In this document: one piece after another, positions 1 to 7,244 of the stretch
Numbering within the stretch: position 1 is the first letter of the stretch
Layout of the letters: the number at the start of each line of letters is the position of its first letter
DNA from: Bacteroidales bacterium
Lineage (GTDB): Bacteria > Bacteroidota > Bacteroidia > Bacteroidales > Porphyromonadaceae
Length of the DNA: 44,877 nt
Assembly: GCA_004555765.1 (NCBI GenBank)
Contig: SFHG01000010.1
Coordinates: 1 to 44,877 of the forward strand
Direction: 5' to 3'
Made by a program: the position numbers and the translations under genes
The notes under the pieces: generated by a model
Told to the model about the DNA's origin: nothing
Database searches by the model: none
Seen by the model: only the letters and a program-made list of their open reading frames with translations

Positions 1-206
1 AAAGTCTCCAAGTAGCGACGGTTACCCTCTGCAAAAATGGTATCGAAAGCGAGCGAAGACTTGCCACTGCCACTGAGTCCGGTGACTACGGTAAGCGTGC
101 CGCGCGGGATGGAGACGGAGACGTTCTTCAGATTATTCTCCCGCGCACCCTCTACTATGATCATACCCTGCTCCGTTTTCGGAGACTGAGGCTCTTTGTC
201 TTTCAT
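1..206 (-). CDS. uvrA: UvrA excinuclease ABC subunit A, N-terminal fragment
   Basis: Only the first 68 codons are in the window; the gene runs off the left edge. UvrA is the damage-sensing ATPase of nucleotide excision repair, acting with UvrB and UvrC in the cytoplasm. After a hydrophilic leader of about 15 residues the translation gives IIVEGARENNLKNVSVSIPRG, then VVTGLSGSGKSSLAFDTIFA, the first Walker A loop of UvrA. It then reads EGNRRYLETF, where the common form is EGQRRYVESLS. That difference may mean a second UvrA paralogue, which many Bacteroidetes carry, but the fragment is too short to decide. ATG at 206-204 is preceded by a plausible -7 element at 240-233. The gene is divergent from panB, with a repeat array between them. 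Confidence 0.93.
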   Translation of the reverse strand, partial: MKDKEPQSPKTEQGMIIVEGARENNLKNVSVSIPRGTLTVVTGLSGSGKSSLAFDTIFAEGNRRYLET

Positions 207-232
207 TCTTTCTTCCCTGTAAGTGAAACAGA

Positions 233-240
233 CAAAGATA
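233..240 (-). promoter_or_regulatory. Putative uvrA promoter, -7 element TATCTTTG
   Basis: The minus strand reads TATCTTTG, an exact match to the Bacteroidetes TAnnTTTG -7 consensus, about 27 bases upstream of the uvrA ATG. No clear -33 TTG box is visible. It places the array at 289-372 upstream of, not inside, the uvrA transcript. Confidence 0.6.
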
Positions 241-288
241 CCCCTTTTTCGCTTAGCAGATTATATAAGCCGTAGCGGCAGGAAAATT

Positions 289-372
289 TGGTACGGACCG
301 GGAAGGAAGCGGGACACGGACCGGAAAAAGTGCGAGATACGGACCGGGGCAATCGCCCCGGCCCGTATCTCG
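289..372 (+). repeat. 23-bp-period repeat array 1, ending in a hairpin
   Basis: Three units in plus orientation have their conserved CC dinucleotides starting at 298, 321 and 344, exactly 23 apart. Unit cores are GGTACGGACCGGGAA, GGACACGGACCGGAAAAA and GAGATACGGACCGGGG. The last unit is continued by its inverted copy, giving an 18-bp stem (333-350 with 355-372, one mismatch, loop AATC). The array sits between the divergent uvrA and panB promoters, so neither visible promoter would transcribe it. The rest of 207-552 holds only the two promoters; I see no gene there. Confidence 0.85.
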
Positions 373-517
373 CGATACCCGCTCTCCTAAGGAGGGACGT
401 GATGCGCTCCTACGCGTATAGAGAGAAGGCACGCCCTACCCCTCTGTCTCTGACCTGTCCGGAAACGCGCCTCCCTTTATCAAAGCGCAAAAAGGGGTAC
501 AAGCAAAAAACTTGGGG

Positions 518-525
518 TACCTTTG
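518..525 (+). promoter_or_regulatory. panB promoter, -7 element TACCTTTG
   Basis: TACCTTTG followed by TGG matches TAnnTTTG and lies 27 bases before the ATG at 553. It overlaps the in-frame TTG at 523, which therefore cannot be the translation start and fixes the panB start at 553. The context GTACCTTTGTGG recurs at the purA promoter. Confidence 0.75.
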
Positions 526-552
526 TGGCACAGTAAAAATTTCGACAAAATT

Positions 553-1377
553 ATGGCTCAGGAATACCTCAAGACGGACAAAAAGAAGGTTACCGCCACG
601 CGTCTCCTTGAGATGAAGGGAACGGAGAAGATAGCTATGATCACCTGCTATGACTACACGTCGGCACTCATCGCCGACGCGTCGGAAATAGATGCCATCC
701 TCGTAGGCGACTCGGCAAGTAACACAATGCTCGGTCACGACACCACGCTCCCCATCACGATGGAAGAGATGATCACTTTCACACGGGCGGTCACACGGGC
801 AGCGCGCCATGCTTTCGTCGTGGCGGATATGCCTTTCGGCTCGGTACACGGAGACGAGCGGGAGGCGCTCAAAAACGCCGTCCGTATGATGAAAGAGACC
901 GGTGCCGATGCGGTCAAAATAGAGGGCGGCACCCAAGTCCTCGAGTCGCTCAAACTGATTCTCGGCGCCGGCATCCCCGTAGTGGGGCACCTCGGACTCA
1001 CGCCTCAGGCGATCCACAAACTCGGGGGCTACGGCGTACAGGGACGGGACAGCGCCGCGGCGGATCTCCTCCTCTCCGAAGCCGTCAAACTGGACGAAAT
1101 CGGTGTCTCGGCCATCGTCCTCGAAAAAATACCCTCCACCCTCGCAAAGAAAGTGACGAAGACGGTCTCCGTCCCCGTCATCGGTATCGGTGCGGGTCCA
1201 GATACGGACGGGCAGGTGCTCGTCTTCCAAGATATGCTCGGCATCACACAGGGCTTCAAGCCGAAGTTCCTCCGACACTTCGCAGAGCTCGGCACCGAGA
1301 TGCGCCGGGCTTTCGATGCCTACGCCTCGGAAGTCAAAGCCGGGACTTTTCCCTCCATTGACGAAAGCTACGCATAA
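553..1377 (+). CDS. panB: 3-methyl-2-oxobutanoate hydroxymethyltransferase (ketopantoate hydroxymethyltransferase)
   Basis: PanB transfers a hydroxymethyl group from 5,10-methylene-tetrahydrofolate to alpha-ketoisovalerate to give ketopantoate, the first committed step of pantothenate and CoA synthesis. The 274-residue length is normal for the family. Typical blocks are MITCYDYTSALIADASEID near the N-terminus, ILVGDSASNTMLGHDTTLPI with the metal-binding Asp, FVVADMPFGSVHG, AVKIEGG, and PVVGHLGLTPQ. The C-terminal VPVIGIGAGPDTDGQVLVFQ block also matches. The ATG at 553 (MAQEYL) is chosen because an upstream in-frame TTG overlaps the promoter. The TRIC-family gene follows after 13 bases and could be co-transcribed. 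No other pantothenate gene is adjacent. Confidence 0.97.
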   Translation: MAQEYLKTDKKKVTATRLLEMKGTEKIAMITCYDYTSALIADASEIDAILVGDSASNTMLGHDTTLPITMEEMITFTRAVTRAARHAFVVADMPFGSVHGDEREALKNAVRMMKETGADAVKIEGGTQVLESLKLILGAGIPVVGHLGLTPQAIHKLGGYGVQGRDSAAADLLLSEAVKLDEIGVSAIVLEKIPSTLAKKVTKTVSVPVIGIGAGPDTDGQVLVFQDMLGITQGFKPKFLRHFAELGTEMRRAFDAYASEVKAGTFPSIDESYA

Positions 1378-1390
1378 TCCCCGCTCCCGT

Positions 1391-2062
1391 ATGGAAGACA
1401 CCTTGGTAAAAAGTCTCGTCTATTTTGAACAAAGCTGGGGCATCACCCAGATCTTGGACTACCTCGGCACGCTGGCCTTTGCCATCTCCGGCGCGCGTCT
1501 CGCTTCCGGCAAAAAGATCGACTTATTCGGCGCCTTCGTCGTGGGTCTCCTCACGGCCGTGGGCGGTGGTACGATTCGGGACTTGATGCTCGGGCTGACG
1601 CCTTTTTGGCTTCTTACTCCGGCGTACATCCTGATCTCGTTCGTCGCATTTCTGATGGTGGTTCTTTTCCGCAATTACGTCATCCACATGCGGGCCGGTC
1701 TTTTCATCTTCGACGCCATCGGTCTCGGTCTCTTCACCGTCGTGGGCATAGAGCGGTCGCTGATGGTGGGGCATACTTTTTGGGTCGCCATTATGATGGG
1801 CGTCGTCACCGGTGCCTTCGGCGGACTGCTCAGGGACATCTGTCTCAATGAAGTCCCCCTCATCCTCCGCAAAGACATCTATGCCATAGCCTGCCTCATC
1901 GGCGGACTGGTGTATTGGGGACTGGCAAAACTCGGTGTCGACAACGTCTTCGTACAGCTTCTGACGGCGCTCGTCGTGATACTCGTCCGCTACATCAGTA
2001 TGCGCTACCACCTCTCGCTCCCCCTACTCGAGGGCAACGGCCACACCGAAACCAAGCCATGA
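1391..2062 (+). CDS. TRIC/UPF0126-family membrane protein (YicG-like)
   Basis: A 223-residue polytopic inner-membrane protein. It has the internal duplication of the TRIC/UPF0126 family: each half carries a glycine-rich loop ending in Arg-Asp, GGGTIRD at residues 58-64 and GGLLRD at 144-149. About seven hydrophobic helices are visible. Bacterial members form trimeric cation channels, and some (YicG) have been linked to glycine uptake; the substrate here cannot be read from the sequence. The reading frame is open upstream through the end of panB, but ATG 1391 is the sensible start because the preceding part overlaps panB. The stop overlaps the next gene's ATG by four bases (ATGA at 2059-2062), which suggests translational coupling. 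Confidence 0.88.
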   Translation: MEDTLVKSLVYFEQSWGITQILDYLGTLAFAISGARLASGKKIDLFGAFVVGLLTAVGGGTIRDLMLGLTPFWLLTPAYILISFVAFLMVVLFRNYVIHMRAGLFIFDAIGLGLFTVVGIERSLMVGHTFWVAIMMGVVTGAFGGLLRDICLNEVPLILRKDIYAIACLIGGLVYWGLAKLGVDNVFVQLLTALVVILVRYISMRYHLSLPLLEGNGHTETKP

Positions 2063-3432
2063 ACCGACTCCTTGCCACCCTCCTTCTCGCTCTAACAGCC
2101 ATAGCCGCACTCTCTGCCCAAACGGAAGGGCAGCCGCAACAGCCCGGAAAAGGAGATACAGGCCGAAAGTTTTCTCTCATACAGACCGACGAGGGAAAAA
2201 GAACGGACCAAAAGAATATTTTCGGACGTACCGAAAATTTCGTCCCTCTTCAGACTGTGGGAAGAGCGTTTTCCGACACTTCTCTCCTTCAACGCTCCGA
2301 TCTCCGCACTCCGATCTCCGACCTCACTCCGATGACGGCACTGCTCGGCGTTGGCGCGCCGGTAGCCCTTTTTGACCTCTTTCACCTCAAGCAGGACACG
2401 GACGTGAGGAGTATGCGGTACTACTACGCTCCGAACCATAAGTACGGGTATGACGACGTCCTGATGTTTGCCCCCATAGCCACGACGTGGGGGATGTACC
2501 TCGGCGGTGCCAAAGGGCGGAGCGACACCTTCCTCGAAGCCGTCACTGCCCAGGGCATTGCCATTGCTTTGGAGACGGGACTGGTCTTCGGGGGCAAAAA
2601 ACTGACTGAACGTACGCGGCCGGACGGCTCCGCAGCCAATTCTTTTCCCTCCGGACACACGGCTTTCGCTTTTGCCTCAGCCGCCATACTTGACGCGGAG
2701 TACGGAGCCGAGTACCCCTGGCTCTCCCTTATGGGCTACACGGCTGCCACCGTGACAGGTGTCGCCCGCATCCTCAATAACCGTCACTGGGCGACGGATG
2801 TCGTCACCGGCGCAGGTGTGGGGCTGGGCAGCGCCTGGATAGGGTACTACCTCAGCGACTTGATCTTCAAAAAAGAGCGCCCCCAAGGGGGATTCCTCAC
2901 CTCCGGGGACGGTGCGCCGTGGATGTTCGGCATTGAGAAGGGGTCCCAGAGCTACCTCTCCTCCGCCGGTACTTATGCCCCAGACCGTACGGGTGCTTAC
3001 ACGGGTCTCTCCGTCCGCATCCCTTTGTACAAGGGCTGGGGCGTGAAAGCCCAAGGTACCCTTCTGGAATGTCGCAACACCGAAAAAGGCACGAACCTCC
3101 AAGGGTACCTCTTCCTCGTTAAAGCGGACTATATGCACCCTTTTTGGGACGGGCGGATATGGATTGACGCAAACGCGGGACTCGGGTACGGATCGGAAGT
3201 GCGCCTCGTGACCGGGGACGGTGCCTATGAGGCCTCTGCCCCGCTTATAGCCGGCAGTGTGCCCCTCTCCGTCGGAATGGGAGCCACTGTTTCGCTCCTG
3301 CCGCACTTCGGCACCCGCCTCGGCGCGGATTACCTTTTTTCCCCCACAGCGCTACCCTACGCCCGAGACTCGAAGAAAGGCCTCTCCGGTGCCGCCCTCA
3401 CGCTCTCCCTCCATTACCTCCTTCCACGCTGA
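2059..3432 (+). CDS. PAP2-family phosphatase with C-terminal barrel-like domain
   Basis: A 457-residue exported protein with a signal peptide (MNRLLATLLLALTAIAALSAQ). It has the three PAP2 acid-phosphatase signatures: K180 to R187-P188, PSGH at 197-200, and R237-x5-H243-x3-D247. The family dephosphorylates lipid phosphates such as undecaprenyl pyrophosphate, phosphatidylglycerophosphate or lipid A; the substrate here is unknown. Residues after about 310 lack PAP2 motifs and alternate in a beta-strand pattern ending in an aromatic-rich strand, so a small outer-membrane-like domain is possible. ATG 2059 overlaps the TRIC stop. An oddity is that residues about 33-62, between signal peptide and catalytic domain, are encoded by four units of the 23-bp repeat that is otherwise intergenic. 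Confidence 0.85.
   Translation: MNRLLATLLLALTAIAALSAQTEGQPQQPGKGDTGRKFSLIQTDEGKRTDQKNIFGRTENFVPLQTVGRAFSDTSLLQRSDLRTPISDLTPMTALLGVGAPVALFDLFHLKQDTDVRSMRYYYAPNHKYGYDDVLMFAPIATTWGMYLGGAKGRSDTFLEAVTAQGIAIALETGLVFGGKKLTERTRPDGSAANSFPSGHTAFAFASAAILDAEYGAEYPWLSLMGYTAATVTGVARILNNRHWATDVVTGAGVGLGSAWIGYYLSDLIFKKERPQGGFLTSGDGAPWMFGIEKGSQSYLSSAGTYAPDRTGAYTGLSVRIPLYKGWGVKAQGTLLECRNTEKGTNLQGYLFLVKADYMHPFWDGRIWIDANAGLGYGSEVRLVTGDGAYEASAPLIAGSVPLSVGMGATVSLLPHFGTRLGADYLFSPTALPYARDSKKGLSGAALTLSLHYLLPR
2156..2243 (+). repeat. 23-bp-period repeat array lying inside the PAP2 coding sequence
   Basis: Four degenerate units have CC dinucleotides at 2163, 2186, 2208 and 2231 (steps 23, 22, 23). Cores are GATACAGGCCGAAAG, CATACAGACCGACG, AACGGACCAAAAG and GGACGTACCGAAAATTT. 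They match the intergenic arrays in sequence, phase and orientation but are translated as residues about 33-62 of the PAP2 protein. This is the only coding copy I found in the window. Confidence 0.75.
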
Positions 3433-3450
3433 CCGATAGCCCGCCTTGGC

Positions 3451-3540
3451 GAGACACAGACCGAAAAAAGTTCGAGACACAGACCGAAAGTTTCGCGAGA
3501 CACAGGCCAAGCCAAACGCCCCGTACAGACCGAAAAAATT
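3451..3540 (+). repeat. 23-bp-period repeat array 2, abutting the rsmH start
   Basis: Four units have CC at 3461, 3484, 3507 and 3530, all exactly 23 apart. The first two units begin GAGACACAGACCGAAA; the third is degenerate (ACAGGCC); the fourth runs directly into the rsmH ATG. The array fills almost the entire gap between the PAP2 gene and rsmH, and I see no TAnnTTTG promoter in the gap. Confidence 0.9.
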
Positions 3541-4482
3541 ATGACCCACCCGGATCCCGTTTTTGACGCAGACTACCATACTCCGGTTCTCCTCTCCGAA
3601 GCAGTCGAACAGCTTGTCACCAACCCCGACGGCATCTACGTCGATGCCACGTTTGGCGGGGGCGGACACTCGAAGGCCATCTTGGACAGACTGGGTGCCA
3701 AAGGACACCTCTTCGGCATTGACCGAGACCTCGATGCCCAAGCGCACAACAGCCTCACGGGAGACGAGCGCTTCACTTTCGTGAGGAGTGACTTCCGGTA
3801 CATACCCCGCTTTATGCGTTACTTCGGCATCGACAAGGTCGACGGCATACTCGCCGACCTCGGTGTCTCGGGACACCACCTCGACGACGAAGAGAGGGGA
3901 TTCTCCTTTCGCTTCGATGCGCCGATAGATATGCGGATGAACCAAGGAGGAGGGGAAACCGCGCTTGAGCTTATCCGGAGATCCTCGGCGGAAGAAATCG
4001 AAACAATCATCCGCAATTACGGCGAAGCCCGTGGCGCCCGTCGGATGGGGTTCCTCCTCAAGAAAGCCGACGACGAAGGTCGCCTCTCCACCATCAATAC
4101 ACTCATTGACGCCATCAGCCCCGTAGTGCCGCCACACGACAAGAAGAGCCTGGCACGCGTCTTTCAGGCGCTCCGCATCGCCGTCAACGACGAGATGGGG
4201 GCACTCCGCGGCCTCTTGAAGGCGGGAGAAGACTTGATCCGACCCTTCGGGCGCTTCTCCATCATCACCTACCACTCCCTCGAAGACCGGCCTGTGAAGA
4301 ACTTCTTCCGCACCGGTCACACCGACGGCACCCGCGTGGAAGATCCACGCTACGGCGGGCTCATCGCCCCATTTACCCCCCTCTCGAATAAGCCCACGGA
4401 TCCGACGGCAGAAGAGGTGGAGCGTAACCCCAGATCCCGCTCGGCGCACCTCCGCACCGCCGTCCGCAACCCCGGGAAATAA
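3541..4482 (+). CDS. rsmH: 16S rRNA (cytosine(1402)-N(4))-methyltransferase
   Basis: RsmH (MraW) methylates N4 of C1402 in the 16S rRNA decoding centre using S-adenosylmethionine. The 313-residue protein has YHTPVLLSEAVEQL, the SAM loop VDATFGGGGHSKAIL, DGILADLGVSGHHLDDEERG, FSFRFDAPIDMRMNQ, and the C-terminal FSIITYHSLEDRPVKNFF. All are standard for the family. ATG 3541 gives the expected N-terminus. Normally rsmH opens the division/cell-wall cluster after mraZ and before ftsL and ftsI. Here it lies alone between the PAP2 gene and convergent hpf, so the cluster head has been separated or duplicated. Its leader is array 2. Confidence 0.97.
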   Translation: MTHPDPVFDADYHTPVLLSEAVEQLVTNPDGIYVDATFGGGGHSKAILDRLGAKGHLFGIDRDLDAQAHNSLTGDERFTFVRSDFRYIPRFMRYFGIDKVDGILADLGVSGHHLDDEERGFSFRFDAPIDMRMNQGGGETALELIRRSSAEEIETIIRNYGEARGARRMGFLLKKADDEGRLSTINTLIDAISPVVPPHDKKSLARVFQALRIAVNDEMGALRGLLKAGEDLIRPFGRFSIITYHSLEDRPVKNFFRTGHTDGTRVEDPRYGGLIAPFTPLSNKPTDPTAEEVERNPRSRSAHLRTAVRNPGK

Positions 4483-4503
4483 CAGCCAAGTGCAAGGAAA
4501 AAA

Positions 4504-4543
4504 TTTCGGTCTGTATCTCGTGCTTGGGAGATACAGACCGAAA
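4504..4543. terminator. Perfect 16-bp hairpin from two opposed repeat units
   Basis: TTTCGGTCTGTATCTC at 4504-4519 pairs perfectly with 4528-4543 across an 8-base loop. The arms are one minus-oriented and one plus-oriented copy of the GAGATACAGACCGAAA unit. On the minus strand the stem is followed by a run of six Ts, so it would terminate transcription arriving from hpf. Confidence 0.75.
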
Positions 4544-4553
4544 AAATCACTTC

Positions 4554-4595
4554 GGTACGTGCGGGAAGACCTTCCCGGTACGTACCTCTTTTTTG
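4554..4595 (+). terminator. rsmH terminator built from repeat units
   Basis: GGTACGTGCGGGAA (from 4554) pairs with TTCCCGGTACGTACC (4572-4586) with one bulge, followed by TCTTTTTTT. The position, 72 bases after the rsmH stop and before convergent hpf, fits a rho-independent terminator. The ends carry the repeat core GGTACGTACC. With 4504-4543 this makes a two-hairpin bidirectional terminator. Confidence 0.75.
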
Positions 4596-4605
4596 TCGCT
4601 ACGGG

Positions 4606-4905
4606 TTACTTACCGCTGCGTTGGTCTTTGAGGCGGGCGAGCTGAGGTTCGAGAGCTTCGCAGGCTTTGGTGACCGCTTCCTCGAAAGAGTCTGCGGTCT
4701 TCTCGCTGAAGAGGTCGGGACCCGGGACTTCGAGGGTGATGCGCGCTTTCTTATTCTCCTTGGACTCGGGTTTGGTGACGGTAAGGACGACGGTGGCGTC
4801 GTTAAGGTCGGACATAAAGTGTCCGAGTTTATTCACTTTCTTTTCTACGAAAGCCTTGAGTTCCTCCTTGATGGAGAAATTGATGTCTTGGATCTTGATG
4901 TTCAT
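4606..4905 (-). CDS. hpf: Ribosome hibernation-promoting factor, short form
   Basis: A 99-residue HPF/RaiA-family protein that binds the 30S decoding region and promotes inactive ribosome dimers or storage under starvation. It has the N-terminal MNIKIQDINFSIKEELKAFV, the helix-forming FVEKKVNKLGHF and a charged C-terminus. It has the length of short HPF, without the extra dimerisation domain of long HPF. The start is unambiguous. It is convergent with rsmH, sharing the terminator region at 4504-4595, and divergent from meaB with closely spaced promoters. Confidence 0.93.
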   Translation of the reverse strand: MNIKIQDINFSIKEELKAFVEKKVNKLGHFMSDLNDATVVLTVTKPESKENKKARITLEVPGPDLFSEKTADSFEEAVTKACEALEPQLARLKDQRSGK

Positions 4906-4969
4906 AACCGTAAATGTGCTTTATGGGGGTGAAACAAAAGGTTACTCTTTTCCCTCCTCTCCTCAAGGG

Positions 4970-4977
4970 CAAATATA
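4970..4977 (-). promoter_or_regulatory. hpf promoter, -7 element TATATTTG
   Basis: The minus strand reads TATATTTG (consensus TAnnTTTG). A TTTG lies 18 bases further upstream on the same strand, a good -33 partner. The leader to the hpf ATG would be about 60 bases. It is only 32 bases from the meaB -7 element, so the two promoters overlap back to back. Confidence 0.75.
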
Positions 4978-5009
4978 CGGAAAACAATCGTATCTCAAAG
5001 TAATATGGT

Positions 5010-5017
5010 TATATTTG
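5010..5017 (+). promoter_or_regulatory. meaB promoter, -7 element TATATTTG
   Basis: TATATTTG matches TAnnTTTG. It overlaps the in-frame ATG at 5005, which rules that codon out as the meaB start and supports ATG 5059. No convincing -33 TTG is visible. Confidence 0.65.
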
Positions 5018-5058
5018 CATTGAAAGCGAAATACGAACATCCGAAAAACGATCACATA

Positions 5059-6159
5059 ATGGAGCACCCCGAAAACAGCGCAGAATACAAGGGACTGAAA
5101 GTGAATGACGGCGTCAAGAGCGCGCCCTCCGTCAATCCCCGTTTCAAGAGACCGAAGCGTCCTTCCTTCACCGCCGACGATTATGTCCGTGGCATACTCG
5201 CCGGCGATAAAGTGATGCTCGCGCGTGCCGTCACGCTCGTGGAGAGCCGCCTTGAGGAACACCAGAAAATGGCTCAGGAGGTCATAGAGAAGTGCCTGCC
5301 CCACTCGGGTAAATCCATCCGCGTGGGTATCACCGGCGTGCCGGGCTCGGGCAAAAGCACTTCCATAGACACCCTCGGGATGCACGTCATCGGACTCGGA
5401 CACCGATTGGCCGTCCTCGCCATAGACCCGTCGAGCGAACGCTCCAAAGGCTCCATTCTCGGAGACAAAACCCGTATGGTCGAGCTCTCCAAGAGCGACG
5501 AAGCTTTCATACGACCCAGCCCCTCTGCCGGCTCCCTCGGCGGCGTGGCCCGCAAGACGAGAGAGACGATTATCCTGTGCGAAGCGGCGGGGTTCGATAC
5601 CATATTCGTCGAGACAGTGGGCGTGGGACAGAGCGAGACCGCGGTACACAGTATGGTCGACTTTTTCCTCCTCATACAGCTTGCCGGGACGGGCGATGAA
5701 CTCCAAGGCATCAAGAGGGGCATTATGGAGATGTGCGACGGCATCGTAATCAATAAGGCAGACGGCGACAACGTCAAGAAAGCCGAGCTCGCTGCCTCCC
5801 ATTTCCGTAACGCACTTCACCTCTTCCCCGCCCCCGAAAGCGGATGGGTGCCGAGGGTACAGACCTACTCGGGCTTCTACGGCACCAACATCGACAAGGT
5901 GTGGAATATGGTCGAAGAGTACGTGGCACACGTCAGGGAGACAGGGTACTTCCAATTCAACCGCAACCGTCAAGCCAAGTACTGGATGATAGAAAGCATC
6001 AATGAGGCACTCAAAAACTCCTTTTACCGCGACCCGGACATCCAAGCGCTCCTGCCCGAAGTGGAGCGCGAAGTCCTCAGTGACCGCATCTCCAGCTTTA
6101 TAGGCTCCTCGAAGCTCCTCGACCTCTATTTCGGAAAGATGGGGAGAAACGACAAGTAA
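5059..6159 (+). CDS. meaB: Methylmalonyl Co-A mutase-associated GTPase MeaB
   Basis: A G3E-family GTPase (MeaB/ArgK) that protects and gates cofactor loading of adenosylcobalamin-dependent methylmalonyl-CoA mutase, an enzyme of propionate/succinate metabolism common in Bacteroidales. The 366-residue protein carries the Walker A loop GVPGSGKS at residues 93-100, followed by AIDPSSERSKGSILGDKTRM. It also has SAGSLGGVARKTRE, ETVGVGQSE, and the guanine-specificity motif NKAD. ATG 5059 is chosen because ATG 5005 lies in the promoter. No mutase subunit genes are adjacent. The next gene follows after about 100 bases filled by array 4. Confidence 0.95.
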   Translation: MEHPENSAEYKGLKVNDGVKSAPSVNPRFKRPKRPSFTADDYVRGILAGDKVMLARAVTLVESRLEEHQKMAQEVIEKCLPHSGKSIRVGITGVPGSGKSTSIDTLGMHVIGLGHRLAVLAIDPSSERSKGSILGDKTRMVELSKSDEAFIRPSPSAGSLGGVARKTRETIILCEAAGFDTIFVETVGVGQSETAVHSMVDFFLLIQLAGTGDELQGIKRGIMEMCDGIVINKADGDNVKKAELAASHFRNALHLFPAPESGWVPRVQTYSGFYGTNIDKVWNMVEEYVAHVRETGYFQFNRNRQAKYWMIESINEALKNSFYRDPDIQALLPEVEREVLSDRISSFIGSSKLLDLYFGKMGRNDK

Positions 6160-6166
6160 GCCGAAA

Positions 6167-6248
6167 TGGTACAGACCGAAAAAAGTTTCCCGTACAGAGT
6201 GAAGAAAGGAAAAGGTACAGACCAAGGAAATCTCCCCGCACGTACCTA
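6167..6248 (+). repeat. 23-bp-period repeat array 4
   Basis: Four plus-oriented units have CC at 6176, 6222 and 6245, with a degenerate unit (TACAGAGTG) in phase at 6199, so the spacing is exactly 23 throughout. It fills the co-directional gap between meaB and the membrane protein at 6266. No TAnnTTTG promoter was found in the gap. Confidence 0.88.
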
Positions 6249-6265
6249 AAATCGCTCACCCCTAT

Positions 6266-6625
6266 ATGTCGACAAAATCCTCCTACGCCGTCTTTGCCCT
6301 CTTCCCACTCATCGATATGCTCTTCGTGATGCGCCCGATGGGGATGTGGGGTACCGTGATGCACGCCGCCATCTGTGGCTCGGCGCTTTACTACGTGATC
6401 AGGCACCTCAAGCCTTTCGGGCTGATGGGTATCGTGATGCTGATCGCGGCAGTGGTGTATAACCCCTTCAGACCCTTCGCCCTCGGCACGCCCGGGTGGA
6501 TCGTGACCGACCTCGTGATGATGGCGCTTTTTTATCTCTTGGCTCGCAAGACTCCGCTCTCCGAAGACGGGGGAGTGAAACACTACGCTTCGGAAGAAGA
6601 ATACAATGATACCCGAAAAAAGTAA
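6266..6625 (+). CDS. Small four-helix membrane protein of unknown function
   Basis: A 119-residue protein with about four hydrophobic segments (residues about 7-25, 28-45, 51-66 and 80-96). It has a conserved-looking AVVYNPFRPF turn between helices 3 and 4 and a charged C-terminus. It resembles small uncharacterised membrane families such as DUF6804, but I would not assign a function. It opens a set of four overlapping genes: its last 20 bases overlap the start of the DUF4230 lipoprotein at 6606. The leader is array 4. Confidence 0.75.
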   Translation: MSTKSSYAVFALFPLIDMLFVMRPMGMWGTVMHAAICGSALYYVIRHLKPFGLMGIVMLIAAVVYNPFRPFALGTPGWIVTDLVMMALFYLLARKTPLSEDGGVKHYASEEEYNDTRKK

Positions 6626-7244
6626 CGCCCTCGGGCTCCTATTCTTCCTCGTTTGCACCCTCTTTGTATCCTGCTCGGGGAGCGAAGAGAGCCGTCTCTC
6701 GGATGCGATCCGCGAAACGGGCAAGCTCGAACTCATCGAAATGGAAGAAGAATCCACTTTCGTCATACGGGGCAAAGAGTGGAAAGACATCAACAGCATA
6801 GAAGAAGGTCTCAGGCACCTCTCCGAGCTTCTCAAGCCCGGTGAACGGATAGGCGTGTACTCGTTCCGCTCTTACGCCGTCGCCTACATCGACCTGACCC
6901 TCTTCCTGAACAAAGACCTCTCCCTCTCCGAGGACGAGAAAACCGCCACCCTCACCCTCCCCGCAGTCCAAGTCGAGTCCATCGGGAGAAGCACAACGAT
7001 TAACGTCCTCCACGAGCGCGTATCCGGCTCCCAGGCGCAGATCACGCCCGAAGAGAAAAAAGCCCTCCAAGACCGTGCCTCCGCCCTCTTTCTCGATGAG
7101 CTCAAGCCCGGTGCTGCCCTCCACGACGAGATGAAGCGTAAAGGAGAGGAGAAAGCAGCCGCCTTCTTCCGCGGACTCCTCAGAGCAAACGGTTTCGACG
7201 GGGTAGAGATTGCGTTCAGTGACAGAGAGGAGGGGGAAAAATGA
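6606..7244 (+). CDS. DUF4230-family lipoprotein
   Basis: A 212-residue predicted lipoprotein: a hydrophobic leader ends in LFVSC with the lipid-modified Cys at 23. The body follows the DUF4230 pattern: an IRETGKLELIEMEEES segment, a basic patch, GVYSFRSYAVAYIDLTLF, a hydrophobic beta-strand LTLPAVQVESI, and a C-terminal helix ending in a small domain. The function of DUF4230 is unknown. ATG 6606 overlaps the previous gene by 20 bases, and the stop overlaps the next ATG by four bases. The next gene is a second DUF4230-like protein, so the two probably act together, perhaps as partners at the cell surface or inner membrane. Confidence 0.78.
   Translation: MIPEKSNALGLLFFLVCTLFVSCSGSEESRLSDAIRETGKLELIEMEEESTFVIRGKEWKDINSIEEGLRHLSELLKPGERIGVYSFRSYAVAYIDLTLFLNKDLSLSEDEKTATLTLPAVQVESIGRSTTINVLHERVSGSQAQITPEEKKALQDRASALFLDELKPGAALHDEMKRKGEEKAAAFFRGLLRANGFDGVEIAFSDREEGEK

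Noticed and set aside
523..552. TTG start extending PanB by ten residues
   Set aside because: It lies within the TACCTTTG promoter element; ATG 553 gives the family N-terminus.
5005..5058. Upstream ATG extending MeaB by 18 residues
   Set aside because: This ATG overlaps the TATATTTG -7 element and would precede the transcript start; the extension is not MeaB-like.
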